This document shows positions 24,443-32,299 of a DNA stretch of 64,000 nt, piece after piece (the first letter of the stretch is position 1; the number at the start of each line of letters is the position of its first letter). Under the pieces are notes generated by a model. The model made no database searches. It saw nothing but the letters and a program-made list of their open reading frames with translations, and was not told the DNA's origin. The translations under genes and the position numbers were made by a program. Source of the DNA: Planctomycetota bacterium (GTDB lineage Bacteria > Planctomycetota > JAJSAM01 > JAJVHW01); NCBI GenBank assembly GCA_021776825.1, contig JAJFFG010000001.1:47045-111044 (forward strand). Direction: 5' to 3'.

Positions 24443-26221
24443 TCACGCCGCGTACTCCGCATACAAGTCGGCGTACGCACCGCCTCGCTCCATCAGCTCG
24501 TCGTGCGTGCCTTCCTCGACGATCTGCCCGTCACCGACCACGAGGATGTGGTCCGCGTCGCGGATGGTCGACAGGCGATGCGCGATGACGAACGTCGTCT
24601 GACGATCCGCCAGACGACGCAAGGCGCGCAGGATGAGCGCTTCCGTTCGCGTGTCGACGGCGCTCGTCGCCTCGTCGAGCACGAGGATCGACGGACGGCC
24701 GAGCAGCGCGCGCACGAAGCACACGATCTGTCGCTCGCCTTCCGAGAGGTTGGCTCCGCGCTCACCGACGTCTGTGGCCAGGCCGTCGGGGAAGCGCGCC
24801 AGCACCTCCTCGCAACCGAGCTCCGTGAACGCCGCACGCGCGTCCGTTTCGTTCAAGTCCACGCGGACGAAGCGCAGGTTCTCGAGGACGGAGCCGGCGA
24901 ACAGAAAGCTCTCCTGCAGCACGATGCCCATCTGCCGATTGAGCGATGCGACCCGCACGTCGCGGATGTCGTGTCCGTCCACGCGGACGACGCCCTCTTG
25001 GGCCTCGTAGAAGCGGGCGATCAGGTTCGTGATCGACGTCTTCCCGGCACCGGTCGGGCCGACGAGCGCCACGGTCTTGCCGGCCGAGACGCTGAACGAG
25101 ACATCGTGCAACTGCCGACCGGCGTTCATCTCCGGGTCGTACGCGAACGACACGTTCTCGAACGCGACGTCACCGCGCAGTCGCCCGGGATCGATCGCGT
25201 CGGGGGCGTCCTGCACGTCGGGCTCCGTGTCGAGCAGGAGGAAGATGCGCTCCGCCGCGGCGCCCGCGACGAGCGACTCGTTGTAGAGCCCGCCCAGTCC
25301 CTCCACCGGTCCCAGCACGAACCCGAGCTGGAACATGAACTCCATGAGCGCGCCGACGCTGAGGTCGCCCGCGACGACGTCACGGCCGCCCACGACGAAC
25401 GCGATGATCATCACCGCGTGGAAGGTCACGGAGAGCGACGGGATATAGGCACCTGAGATCCGCGCCCCCTGCAACACGGCGGCGCGGTACGCCACCTGCA
25501 GTTTCGTCAGCTTCTCGAGCTCGCGGCTCTCGGCGCAGAACGCCTTCACCACGCGCACGCCGGTGATCGACTCCGCCACGTGGGCGGAGATCGCCGAGTG
25601 CACCTCGCGCTGCCTCCGATACGGCGGGAAGCCGAGCTTCTTGAAGATCCGATTCGTAACCCACACGATCGGCATCGCGGCTACGAGCCAGATCCCGAGC
25701 TGCGGGTTCTCGTTCAGGATGAGCGTCAGTCCGAGCGCGATGCTGAAGACCAGACTGACGAGGACGATCGGTCCCCAGATCACGATGTTCTCGAGCGTGT
25801 CGACGTCGCGGTCGGCGCGCGCGATGATGCGCCCCTGCTTCGTGCGATCGAAGTAGCGCATGCTGAGCCGCTGAACGTGGTCGAACACGTCCTGTCGGAT
25901 GTCGTGCAGCACCTCGACGCCCACACTCGTCGCGATGCCGAGCTCCCATCTCGTGAGCGCGACCCGCACGGCGATGTTCAGCACCATCCAGCCGCCGAAG
26001 ACCGCCACACCGCGCAGGTCACCCTCCGTCAGGGGCCCGTCGATGGTCAGCCGCATCAGGCGCAGGTCAACCAGCATGCTGATGACCCACACCACCTCGA
26101 GCAAGAGCGCGATGCCGAGCTTGGTTCGGTGCCGACGCAGGTACTTCGCCATCCGACGCAGCGTCTGACGCCGCAACGGCACTCGTGCGAACTCCTCTTC
26201 CAGTTTCATCTCGTCCGACAT
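24443..26221 (-). CDS. ABC exporter half-transporter with catalytic Glu (partner B)
   Basis: 592 residues from the ATG complementary to 26219-26221. An N-terminal six-helix exporter domain is followed by a nucleotide-binding domain. Walker A is GPTGAGKT, Walker B ILVLDEAT with the catalytic Glu, and the H-loop IAHRLST has its His. The signature is LSEGE instead of LSGGQ, so it is weakened. This complements the degenerate Walker B/H-loop of the upstream partner. The genes are separated by one base, so they form a heterodimeric exporter of the BmrCD/TM287-288 type. The substrate (lipid, drug or peptide) is unknown. Confidence 0.9.
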   Translation of the reverse strand: MSDEMKLEEEFARVPLRRQTLRRMAKYLRRHRTKLGIALLLEVVWVISMLVDLRLMRLTIDGPLTEGDLRGVAVFGGWMVLNIAVRVALTRWELGIATSVGVEVLHDIRQDVFDHVQRLSMRYFDRTKQGRIIARADRDVDTLENIVIWGPIVLVSLVFSIALGLTLILNENPQLGIWLVAAMPIVWVTNRIFKKLGFPPYRRQREVHSAISAHVAESITGVRVVKAFCAESRELEKLTKLQVAYRAAVLQGARISGAYIPSLSVTFHAVMIIAFVVGGRDVVAGDLSVGALMEFMFQLGFVLGPVEGLGGLYNESLVAGAAAERIFLLLDTEPDVQDAPDAIDPGRLRGDVAFENVSFAYDPEMNAGRQLHDVSFSVSAGKTVALVGPTGAGKTSITNLIARFYEAQEGVVRVDGHDIRDVRVASLNRQMGIVLQESFLFAGSVLENLRFVRVDLNETDARAAFTELGCEEVLARFPDGLATDVGERGANLSEGERQIVCFVRALLGRPSILVLDEATSAVDTRTEALILRALRRLADRQTTFVIAHRLSTIRDADHILVVGDGQIVEEGTHDELMERGGAYADLYAEYAA

Positions 26222-26222
26222 G

Positions 26223-28016
26223 TCAGGCCTCCGCTCTGACGAGTGACTGGTGACGGGCGATCTCTCCGTAGAGCGCGCTCGCATCGAGCAGTTCCGCGTG
26301 CGTACCGATGGCCGACACACGACCGTCCTCGATCACCGCGATGCGGTCGCACCAGCGCACCGATGTCACCCGCTGGCTGATCACCAGCGCCGTGCGACCC
26401 ACTGCCGCGGCACGGATGCCCTTGAAGAGGACCTTCTCCGTAACCGCGTCGACGGCGGCCGTGGCATCGTCGAACACGAGCACGCGCGGGTTCATGACGA
26501 GCGCGCGCGCGATCGTGAGACGCTGTCGCTGACCGCCCGAGAGACTCACGCCCCGTTCGCCGACCAACGTCTCGAAGCCGTCGGGCAGCGCGCTCACGAA
26601 CTCGTGCGCTGCCGCCTGGCGCGCCGCCTCCTCGATCTCGTCGCGCGTCGCCTCCGGACGTCCGTACGCCAGGTTCTCGGCAACGGTCGCCGAGAACAGG
26701 AACGGCTCCTGGAACACGACGCCGAGCGTGCGCCGCAGCTCCGCGGGATCGAGCTCCCGCAGATCCACACCATCGAGCAGGATGCGCCCGCGATCCGGGT
26801 CGTAGTAACGCGGCAGGAGTTGCGCCAGCGTGCTCTTGCCGGCACCCGTCGGTCCGAGGATGCCGAGCGACGATCCGGCGGGCACGTGCAGGTCCAGGCC
26901 ACGCAGGATGTCGACTTCCTTGCGGTGTCCGAACCACACTCCCTCGACGCGCAACTCTCCGCCGCCGGGCGGCAGCCGTCGCGGTTCCGCCGGGGCGGAG
27001 ATCTCCTCCTCGTGATCGAGAACCTCGAACACACGGGACGCGCTGGCCACGGCCTCCTGACCGATGATCACCATGCGCGTGAGCATGCGCAGGCGACTCT
27101 TCATCAGGCTGACGTAGAACAGCACCGTCGCCACTTCGCCGACGGAGCCCGTGCCCGCGGCGATGCGCGAGACGCCGACCAGCAGGGCGAGCGGCGTGCC
27201 GAGGTTGTAGATGCTGCCGATCGCGGGCATGAGTCCCGTCCAGTAGCGCGCGAGCCGGCGCCAGCCGCCGGTGAAGACCGTCAGTCGCTCACCGAACTTG
27301 CGCGTCTCCTCGGGCGCGCGACCGAAGGCTCGTACGACGCGCGCCCCGGCGACGTTCTCCTGCAATACCGTCGTGACGACGTCGTAGTCGTCGCTGACCA
27401 CGCGGTCCTTCTGTGCGATGCGCACGCCGACGCGCGCCGTGATGCTCCCGGCGGTGGCGACCACGACGAGGATCACGAGCCCGTAGCTCCAGTGCGTCTG
27501 GAAACTCATCGCCACGATTCCGATGGCGACCAGGCACAGCTCGGCGTAACCGAACGAGACCTCGCGGAAGAAGCGCTTGGCCTTCTCCATGTCGCGCAGG
27601 CTGCGCGCGATCGTCTTGCCGCTGCGATTGGCGTCGTGGTACCGGAAGTGCAACCGCGCGACCTTCTGGAAGAGGTCACTCCTGAAGCGGTTCTCGAGCT
27701 CCTGACCCAGGCTCTGCGTGGTGTACGCCGCAACGAACGACGCCACGTTGCGCGCCACGAGCGTTGCGGCCAGTAGCCACAGCACCTGCACGAACTCCGG
27801 CGGTAACACGCCACCGGTGCCGAACGCCGGCACGAGTGCATCGAGGGCCCGGCCCATGAGCTTCGGGGCGACGACCTCGAGCGCCGTGCGCACGACGAGC
27901 ACGAGGAACACCAGGCTGGCCCAACCGCGCAGCGGACGGAACCGGCGCATCAGTCGCGCGAGCGTTGGGATCGAACCCACGGTGGGCGTGTCGGGAGGAG
28001 GTGATGGAGGCGTCAT
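26223..28016 (-). CDS. ABC exporter half-transporter with degenerate Walker B and H-loop (partner A)
   Basis: 597 residues. A Pro-rich cytoplasmic N-terminus is followed by an exporter-type six-helix domain and an ATPase domain. Walker A (GPTGAGKS) and signature (LSGGQ) are canonical, but Walker B reads VLVFDDAT with Asp in place of the catalytic Glu. The H-loop reads VISQRVTS with Gln in place of His. Paired with the neighbour's LSEGE signature, this predicts one degenerate and one active ATP site in the heterodimer. It is the first clear gene of the minus-strand pair. Confidence 0.9.
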   Translation of the reverse strand: MTPPSPPPDTPTVGSIPTLARLMRRFRPLRGWASLVFLVLVVRTALEVVAPKLMGRALDALVPAFGTGGVLPPEFVQVLWLLAATLVARNVASFVAAYTTQSLGQELENRFRSDLFQKVARLHFRYHDANRSGKTIARSLRDMEKAKRFFREVSFGYAELCLVAIGIVAMSFQTHWSYGLVILVVVATAGSITARVGVRIAQKDRVVSDDYDVVTTVLQENVAGARVVRAFGRAPEETRKFGERLTVFTGGWRRLARYWTGLMPAIGSIYNLGTPLALLVGVSRIAAGTGSVGEVATVLFYVSLMKSRLRMLTRMVIIGQEAVASASRVFEVLDHEEEISAPAEPRRLPPGGGELRVEGVWFGHRKEVDILRGLDLHVPAGSSLGILGPTGAGKSTLAQLLPRYYDPDRGRILLDGVDLRELDPAELRRTLGVVFQEPFLFSATVAENLAYGRPEATRDEIEEAARQAAAHEFVSALPDGFETLVGERGVSLSGGQRQRLTIARALVMNPRVLVFDDATAAVDAVTEKVLFKGIRAAAVGRTALVISQRVTSVRWCDRIAVIEDGRVSAIGTHAELLDASALYGEIARHQSLVRAEA

Positions 28017-28100
28017 GGGAGCTGGTTCTCGTGAGGGGAGCGAGCGGAGGGCTCGGCCGGGGGACCCGTCGTGGGACTGCGGTCGGCAGCGCGCGAGGCG

Positions 28101-28262
28101 CTAGAGGGACCGCTGGTCCCGGATGAGGTCGTCGCACGTCGTGGTGACGTCTGCGCCGACATCCGGGTCGATCGCCGCGCCGACCATGCGATATGCCGAG
28201 CGACGAGACCACGCAATGGCGGTCCAGCAGCACGACGGTCGGTGGGCGATGGAGAACTTCAT
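28101..28262 (-). CDS. Possible small protein (53 aa) upstream of the ABC genes
   Basis: An open frame from ATG (complement 28260-28262) to TAG with third-position GC bias in keeping with its neighbours and two adjacent cysteines (PSCCW). No homology is recognised and the RBS is weak. The rest of the 376-bp interval 28017-28392 shows no other gene. It may simply be the leader of the ABC transcript. Confidence 0.25.
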   Translation of the reverse strand: MKFSIAHRPSCCWTAIAWSRRSAYRMVGAAIDPDVGADVTTTCDDLIRDQRSL

Positions 28263-28392
28263 GACGCACCCAAGATTGGGAGTTCCGCGGAGTTTACGTC
28301 CCTCCCCGGCGCTGACAACCCCTGCGACGAGAAAGTGCGCGGGCGCCGCCCGCGCCACGCTCGATGGTCAGTCCGTCGGCACCGCGGACGAC

Positions 28393-29760
28393 CTACGGAG
28401 CCGAGTTCGCTCGCGAACGGAGCGCGGCGTCGACGTCGGGGAACGCGCGGCTCGCAAGGTGCTTGGCCGCAGTCGTCGTGAACAGCGGCTCGCCGAGCCA
28501 GTCGTCGAGATGCGTCAGGACTTCGTCGGCGGAGGCGGGGCGGCGGCCGGAACCGAAGGCGCTCGTCATCTCGCGCATCGCGTCGTCGAGCGTGCGGCCG
28601 CGTTGGCGCAGCTCGACGTCGAGCAGCAGAGCGATCGCGGCTCCGCTCCAGTAGACGCGCTGGTAAGCGTGGCGCGCGTTCATCGCGTCGCTCTCCGCGC
28701 GCAGTGTCGCGCGGCCGGATTGGCGGCGTCCGCGGGCGAAGCCCTCGCCGAGCCGGCGCCACGCGTCGTTCGCCGAGATCATCCCGGCGCGCGCGCGCAG
28801 GATCTCCTGGTAGTACGTCGCGACGCCCTCCGTGAACCACGGGTCGCCGGACCGGACGCGCGGCATAGCGAGGTGCACCATCTCGTGGACTGCGATCCAC
28901 TCGCCGGGGAGCGAGGCGTCGTCGGCCCCCGCGTCGATGTACAGGAGCAGCGTCGATCCGCCGCCGTGCATGGCGCTGCCGAACAGGACTGCATCCCCGG
29001 CGCCGAACGTGCGCGCGTTGGACGGACGCAGAATGACGAGCGCCTTCGTCGGAGGCATCGTGCCCCAGCCGCCGGCGACGGCGCGCGCGGCGTCTCCCAG
29101 CCATCGCTCGAGGCCCTCGCGTGTTGCGGTGATCGGGGCGAGCGTGACCACCTCGAAGTGGCAGCCGGCGGCGTCGAAGCGCCACGGTTCCTGCGTGTCG
29201 AGCACCATCCACCCGCGGGCGAGGAACGTGCTCGTCGGCACGACGTACGCGCCGTCGCGACGCTGGTTCCAGGCAGCGGAGACGTGCACGTCGTTCCGCG
29301 CATCCACGCGCACGGTGATGGCTCCGTCGTGGGGGAGAGCGCCGTCCGCGCGGACGAGCAGATCGTCCGGCGCGAGCACCACGGCCGCGCTCGCACCGCG
29401 GCGCACCCACCGGTCACGCGTGCTCAAGCGTTCCACGTCGACGCTGTACGTGATGCCGTTTGCGCCGCGGGGCAGCGCGATCACGCCCTGGTGAAGGTCG
29501 AGCGCTTGGCCGCCGGGAAGCGCGCGGATCTCCGACACTGCCGTCGGGTCGCGTGTCGCGCCGACGCGCAGTCGCGCCGGTCGCGTGCCGCCGAACGACA
29601 CCGCGACATCCACGCGATCGAGTCGCGCTGTCGGCGTGATGACATGCGCGAGAGTGGTTCCACCGCCGGTGGTGGCTGGGGCTGCTGGCGTGGCTGCGCA
29701 GCCTGAGATGAGAAGAAGGCAGCCGGCGAGAAGCAGCAGCAGCGCAGCGACGCGCGTCAC
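28393..29760 (-). CDS. Exported gluzincin-type metallopeptidase lipoprotein (peptidase MA-like)
   Basis: 455 residues from GTG (complement 29758-29760). Two overlapping lipobox candidates end at Cys14 (LAGC) and Cys21 (ISGC), so it should be lipid-anchored outside the cytoplasm. A beta-rich N-terminal region (about 40-200) precedes the peptidase domain with HEMVH at 292-296 and the third zinc ligand Glu311 in FTEGVATYYQE. The 14-residue gap to Glu311 is shorter than the classical M1 spacing of 18, as in M61-like and MA-like families. The start overlaps the stop of the upstream 124-aa gene (GTGA), so they are co-translated. Confidence 0.83.
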   Translation of the reverse strand: MTRVAALLLLLAGCLLLISGCAATPAAPATTGGGTTLAHVITPTARLDRVDVAVSFGGTRPARLRVGATRDPTAVSEIRALPGGQALDLHQGVIALPRGANGITYSVDVERLSTRDRWVRRGASAAVVLAPDDLLVRADGALPHDGAITVRVDARNDVHVSAAWNQRRDGAYVVPTSTFLARGWMVLDTQEPWRFDAAGCHFEVVTLAPITATREGLERWLGDAARAVAGGWGTMPPTKALVILRPSNARTFGAGDAVLFGSAMHGGGSTLLLYIDAGADDASLPGEWIAVHEMVHLAMPRVRSGDPWFTEGVATYYQEILRARAGMISANDAWRRLGEGFARGRRQSGRATLRAESDAMNARHAYQRVYWSGAAIALLLDVELRQRGRTLDDAMREMTSAFGSGRRPASADEVLTHLDDWLGEPLFTTTAAKHLASRAFPDVDAALRSRANSAP

Positions 29761-30131
29761 GCGGTGCCGGAGAGCCGGACGCGATTCGGGCGCTCGCCGT
29801 CGACGTCGAGGATGCCGGCGGCGCCGAGGATCCCGATGACGTACGAGCTGGCGCGCACGCGGTCGTTCTCGGAGTTGAGCATCATCTGGAGGCCCTCGTC
29901 CTTGACCGGCATCCAGTTGTCGCCACGTGCGTTGAAGTCGCCGAGGTACTTGACCGCGGCATCGAACGTGAACAGTCCGATGCGCACCTTTCCGCCGCGG
30001 CTGGTCCCGACGACGACGCCCTCCAGGTCGATCGACTTCATGACGAAGGGTTTGCCGGAGCGACGGTCGGGCGTGCGCAGGCGGGTGCCGGGGGGGATCT
30101 TCTCGAGAATGATGTCGTACGCGGTGTCCAT
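29757..30131 (-). CDS. Conserved-looking small cytoplasmic protein, function unknown
   Basis: 124 residues from the ATG complementary to 30129-30131; no signal peptide and no membrane segment. The composition is ordinary for a soluble alpha+beta protein, with a KVRIGLFTFDAAVKYL core and a C-terminal half containing RASSYVIGILGAAGIL. No named family is recognised. Translational coupling to the metallopeptidase gene suggests a shared pathway. It diverges from the peroxiredoxin gene across a 92-bp promoter region. Confidence 0.6.
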   Translation of the reverse strand: MDTAYDIILEKIPPGTRLRTPDRRSGKPFVMKSIDLEGVVVGTSRGGKVRIGLFTFDAAVKYLGDFNARGDNWMPVKDEGLQMMLNSENDRVRASSYVIGILGAAGILDVDGERPNRVRLSGTA

Positions 30132-30223
30132 CGGGACGAGTCTACGGCTGCGTCGCTTTCGATCGCGGACTGCTTGCCCGGCGGGGCGCGTCACGATCGA
30201 ATCCGCTGCGGAGGACGAGACCC

Positions 30224-30697
30224 ATGCCGATCGATGTCGGAAGCACCGCGCCCGCATTCACGCTGCCCAACCAGGACGATCGTCCGGTGACTCTGGACGG
30301 GCTCGCGGGGCGTTGGATCGTCCTGTACTTCTACCCCAAGGACGACACCCCGGGCTGAACGGTGGAAGGCTGTGAGTTCACAGCACTCCTGCCGGAACTG
30401 AATGCGTTGCGCGCGGTCGTGCTTGGCGTCAGCCCGGACTCGACCGAGTCGCATCGCGCGTTCCGCACGAAGCACTCGATCTTCGTGACGCTCCTCTCGG
30501 ACTCCGAGAAGACGACCATGGCCGCGTACGGCGGCTTCGGCATGAAGAAGCAGTACGGGCGTGAGGTCGAGGGTGTGATCCGGAGCACCGTGATCATCGA
30601 CCCGACGGGCGTCGTCGCGCACCGTTGGAAGCGGGTGCAGTCGAAGGGCCATGCCGAGAAGGTGCGGCAGAAGCTCGCGGAGCTCCAGAACGCGTAG
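30224..30697 (+). CDS. bcp: Selenocysteine-containing peroxiredoxin, PrxQ/BCP type (in-frame TGA at 30356-30358)
   Basis: 157 residues when UGA is read as Sec. ATG 30224 follows GCGGAGGAC. The family signature is intact except for one codon: FYPKDDTPG, then UGA (residue 45), then TVEGCEF with Cys50. In PrxQ/BCP the residue after DxTPG is the peroxidatic cysteine, and the cysteine five positions later is the resolving one. UGA thus sits precisely at the catalytic thiol, where Sec is chemically sensible. The thioredoxin-like remainder is complete and in frame (VVLGVSPDSTESHRAF, GVIRSTVIIDPTGVVAHRW). A SECIS-like hairpin begins 11 nt after the UGA. It should reduce peroxides using thioredoxin. 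A nonsense mutation is the only real alternative. Confidence 0.88.
30369..30384 (+). promoter_or_regulatory. Bacterial SECIS-like hairpin for the Sec-peroxiredoxin
   Basis: The stem GCTGTG/CACAGC (6 bp, perfect) closes the loop AGTT at 30375-30378, which starts 17 nt after the UGA. G is the second loop base and is followed by U, in keeping with the GU that SelB recognises. The Cys50 codon lies within the 5' arm of the stem. Confidence 0.72.
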
Positions 30698-30713
30698 TCA
30701 CGTCCTGTCCCTC

Positions 30714-31637
30714 GTGCGGCTCGCTGCGCTGCTCGGTGTCCCGGCCGTGCCGGCGTTCGGCGCCGACGCGGGCTGGGGCAAGGACATCAACGCGGGGGCG
30801 GGCCCGGAGCTCGTCGAGAGCGTGCGCGCGGACCTCGTCGCGATCGTGAAGGCCTCCGAGGCGAAGCGCGTTCCGCTGATCGAAGCGTTCGCGGAGAGCC
30901 CGAAGGCGAGCGCGGCGATCGAGGCCGTCAAGCGGTTCCGGAACCCCGAACTGCGGGGTCTGTTCCTGGCGCTGTCCGCGAGCGAGGACTGGAAGCTCCG
31001 TCATCGTGCGCTCACTGCGCTCGATCAGTACCCGGGCGCGTTCTCCGAGACGCACAGCTACGGCTATCGCGGCGTTCCCGCGGGGTCGGCCGACTGATAC
31101 GCGCCGGAGCACTACCTGCCCGTGTGGATCGCATTGGGTCGACCGCTCGTGGAGGGGCCGCGCGGTGCCGTGCCGGCACTCGCGAAGGCCGAGGCGCGCC
31201 TGGCCGACGGGAAGCACGGGGCCGCGTACGTCGAGGCCGGCAAGGTCGATCACCCCTCCGCCGCCACGCTACGCGCGCAGATCGAGCTGGCAGTCTCAGG
31301 CGCCGTCAAGCGCGCGGAGGCTCTGCGCGACCTCGGCTACCCGAAGCGCGCTCTCGACCTCCTGGTCCGCCATGCGGCGTCCTGCAAGGGCGTGCCCGGC
31401 GTCGACGCCGTGAACGAGGCGGCACGCGTGTGGAAGCGCGATCCCACGTTCAAGGCGGCCCTGAAGGGCGAGACGAGGATCGTGAAGGCCGAGGCCCAGG
31501 TGGCGAAGCTCGCCGGACGCTCCGGCACGGCCGCTGAGGCGGCAGCCGTGTGGGACGCGTTGCTGGCCAATCTCGGCGACTCCTGCCTCGCAGCTCGCCT
31601 CCAGGCGTTGCGCAAGGGCGCCGGCGTCCAGAACTAG
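30714..31637 (+). CDS. Exported helical-repeat protein with an in-frame TGA (31095-31097); Sec, readthrough or nonsense mutation
   Basis: GTG 30714 opens a short signal peptide (cleavage near AFG-AD). The frame runs to TGA 31095 (codon 128) and continues without interruption for 179 more codons to TAG 31637. Both parts have similar composition: Ala/Lys/Glu-rich helices resembling HEAT or TPR units, with SEDWKLRHRALTALDQYPG before the stop and LVRHAASCKGVPGVDAVNEA after it. UGA sits between GSAD and YAPEHYLPVW, with no nearby cysteine partner. The hairpin after it (CGG-bulge-GCA/TGCCCG) has loop CTACC, without the G expected for SelB. Tryptophan (TGG to TGA) is an equally good guess for the ancestral residue. 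It lies 16 bp after the Sec-peroxiredoxin. Confidence 0.55.
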
Positions 31638-31695
31638 CAGACTGTCGGAGGTGCGGCCTCGACGGGCCACGGAGGGGAGCGCGACAGCCTGCTAG
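31634..31695 (+). terminator. Long stem-loop after the helical-repeat gene
   Basis: CTAGCAG (31634) pairs with CTGCTAG (31689). After one mismatch CTGTC pairs with GACAG, and GGCC pairs with GGCC inside the loop. The TAG stop is in the 5' arm. The remainder of 31696-31844 shows no gene. Confidence 0.5.
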
Positions 31696-31844
31696 CTAAT
31701 GGCCGACGGCGTGGCGCGCGACGGCGAACGGCTGTGCGGCCGGACCGTCTGCGTCGGCCCGCGCCGAAGCGGGCGTTCTATCGAGCCACCTGTCGCGTCG
31801 GCGGTCTCTCGCGCGGCGACGCCGGAACTCCAACAGGCTGCTCA

Positions 31845-32246
31845 TCAGAGCAGATCGCTGGGGAGCGACTCGAGCGCTACGAGCAGATCCTCGAGAGCGG
31901 ACCGCACCGCGTCGATGGCGAGCCCGCCGTCGACGCTCGGGTCACCGTCGTCGCACGCGTGCTCCACCTCGCCCGCGACGCGGGCCAAGTGCACTGCACC
32001 GAACGACGCGCTCGACCCGCGCAGCGCGTGCGCGATCGCGGCGCACTCCTGCCAGTTGGCGGCGGCAGCTTCCGCGGCCAGCGCGGCGACGCGCTCGACA
32101 GCGCTCTTGCGGAACAGCTCGACGAGGTCGGTGACGTCGGAACTACCCGTCGGCCCGTCGAGCGCCCCCAGTGTGCGGAGCCGGGACCAGTCCATGATGG
32201 GATCGGAACTGGAGGGGGCGGATCGGTGGAATCGGGACGTACGCAC
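31845..32246 (-). CDS. Histidine phosphotransfer (Hpt) domain protein
   Basis: 133 residues from GTG (complement 32244-32246), chosen because AGAGAGG lies 4 nt upstream; an ATG at 32195 is the alternative. A single Hpt four-helix domain is present, with the phosphoacceptor His73 in AIAHALRGSSASFGA, matching the HxLKGSS pattern, and a typical Asp-rich second half. It would relay phosphate between a hybrid histidine kinase and a response regulator, neither of which is in this window. It lies 53 bp downstream of the HtrA-like protease gene, on the same strand. Confidence 0.85.
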   Translation of the reverse strand: MRTSRFHRSAPSSSDPIMDWSRLRTLGALDGPTGSSDVTDLVELFRKSAVERVAALAAEAAAANWQECAAIAHALRGSSASFGAVHLARVAGEVEHACDDGDPSVDGGLAIDAVRSALEDLLVALESLPSDLL

Positions 32247-32299
32247 TCAACCTCTCTGTCGGGTGATGCGCCCTCTGGACTTGAACGGATTCCGGACGG

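Noticed and set aside
12369..31097. UGA reassigned to tryptophan in this organism
   Set aside because: Many clear genes in the window end in TGA (for example ctaA, ctaB, SCO, the sigma factor), and Trp at the peroxidatic position of a peroxiredoxin would not function.
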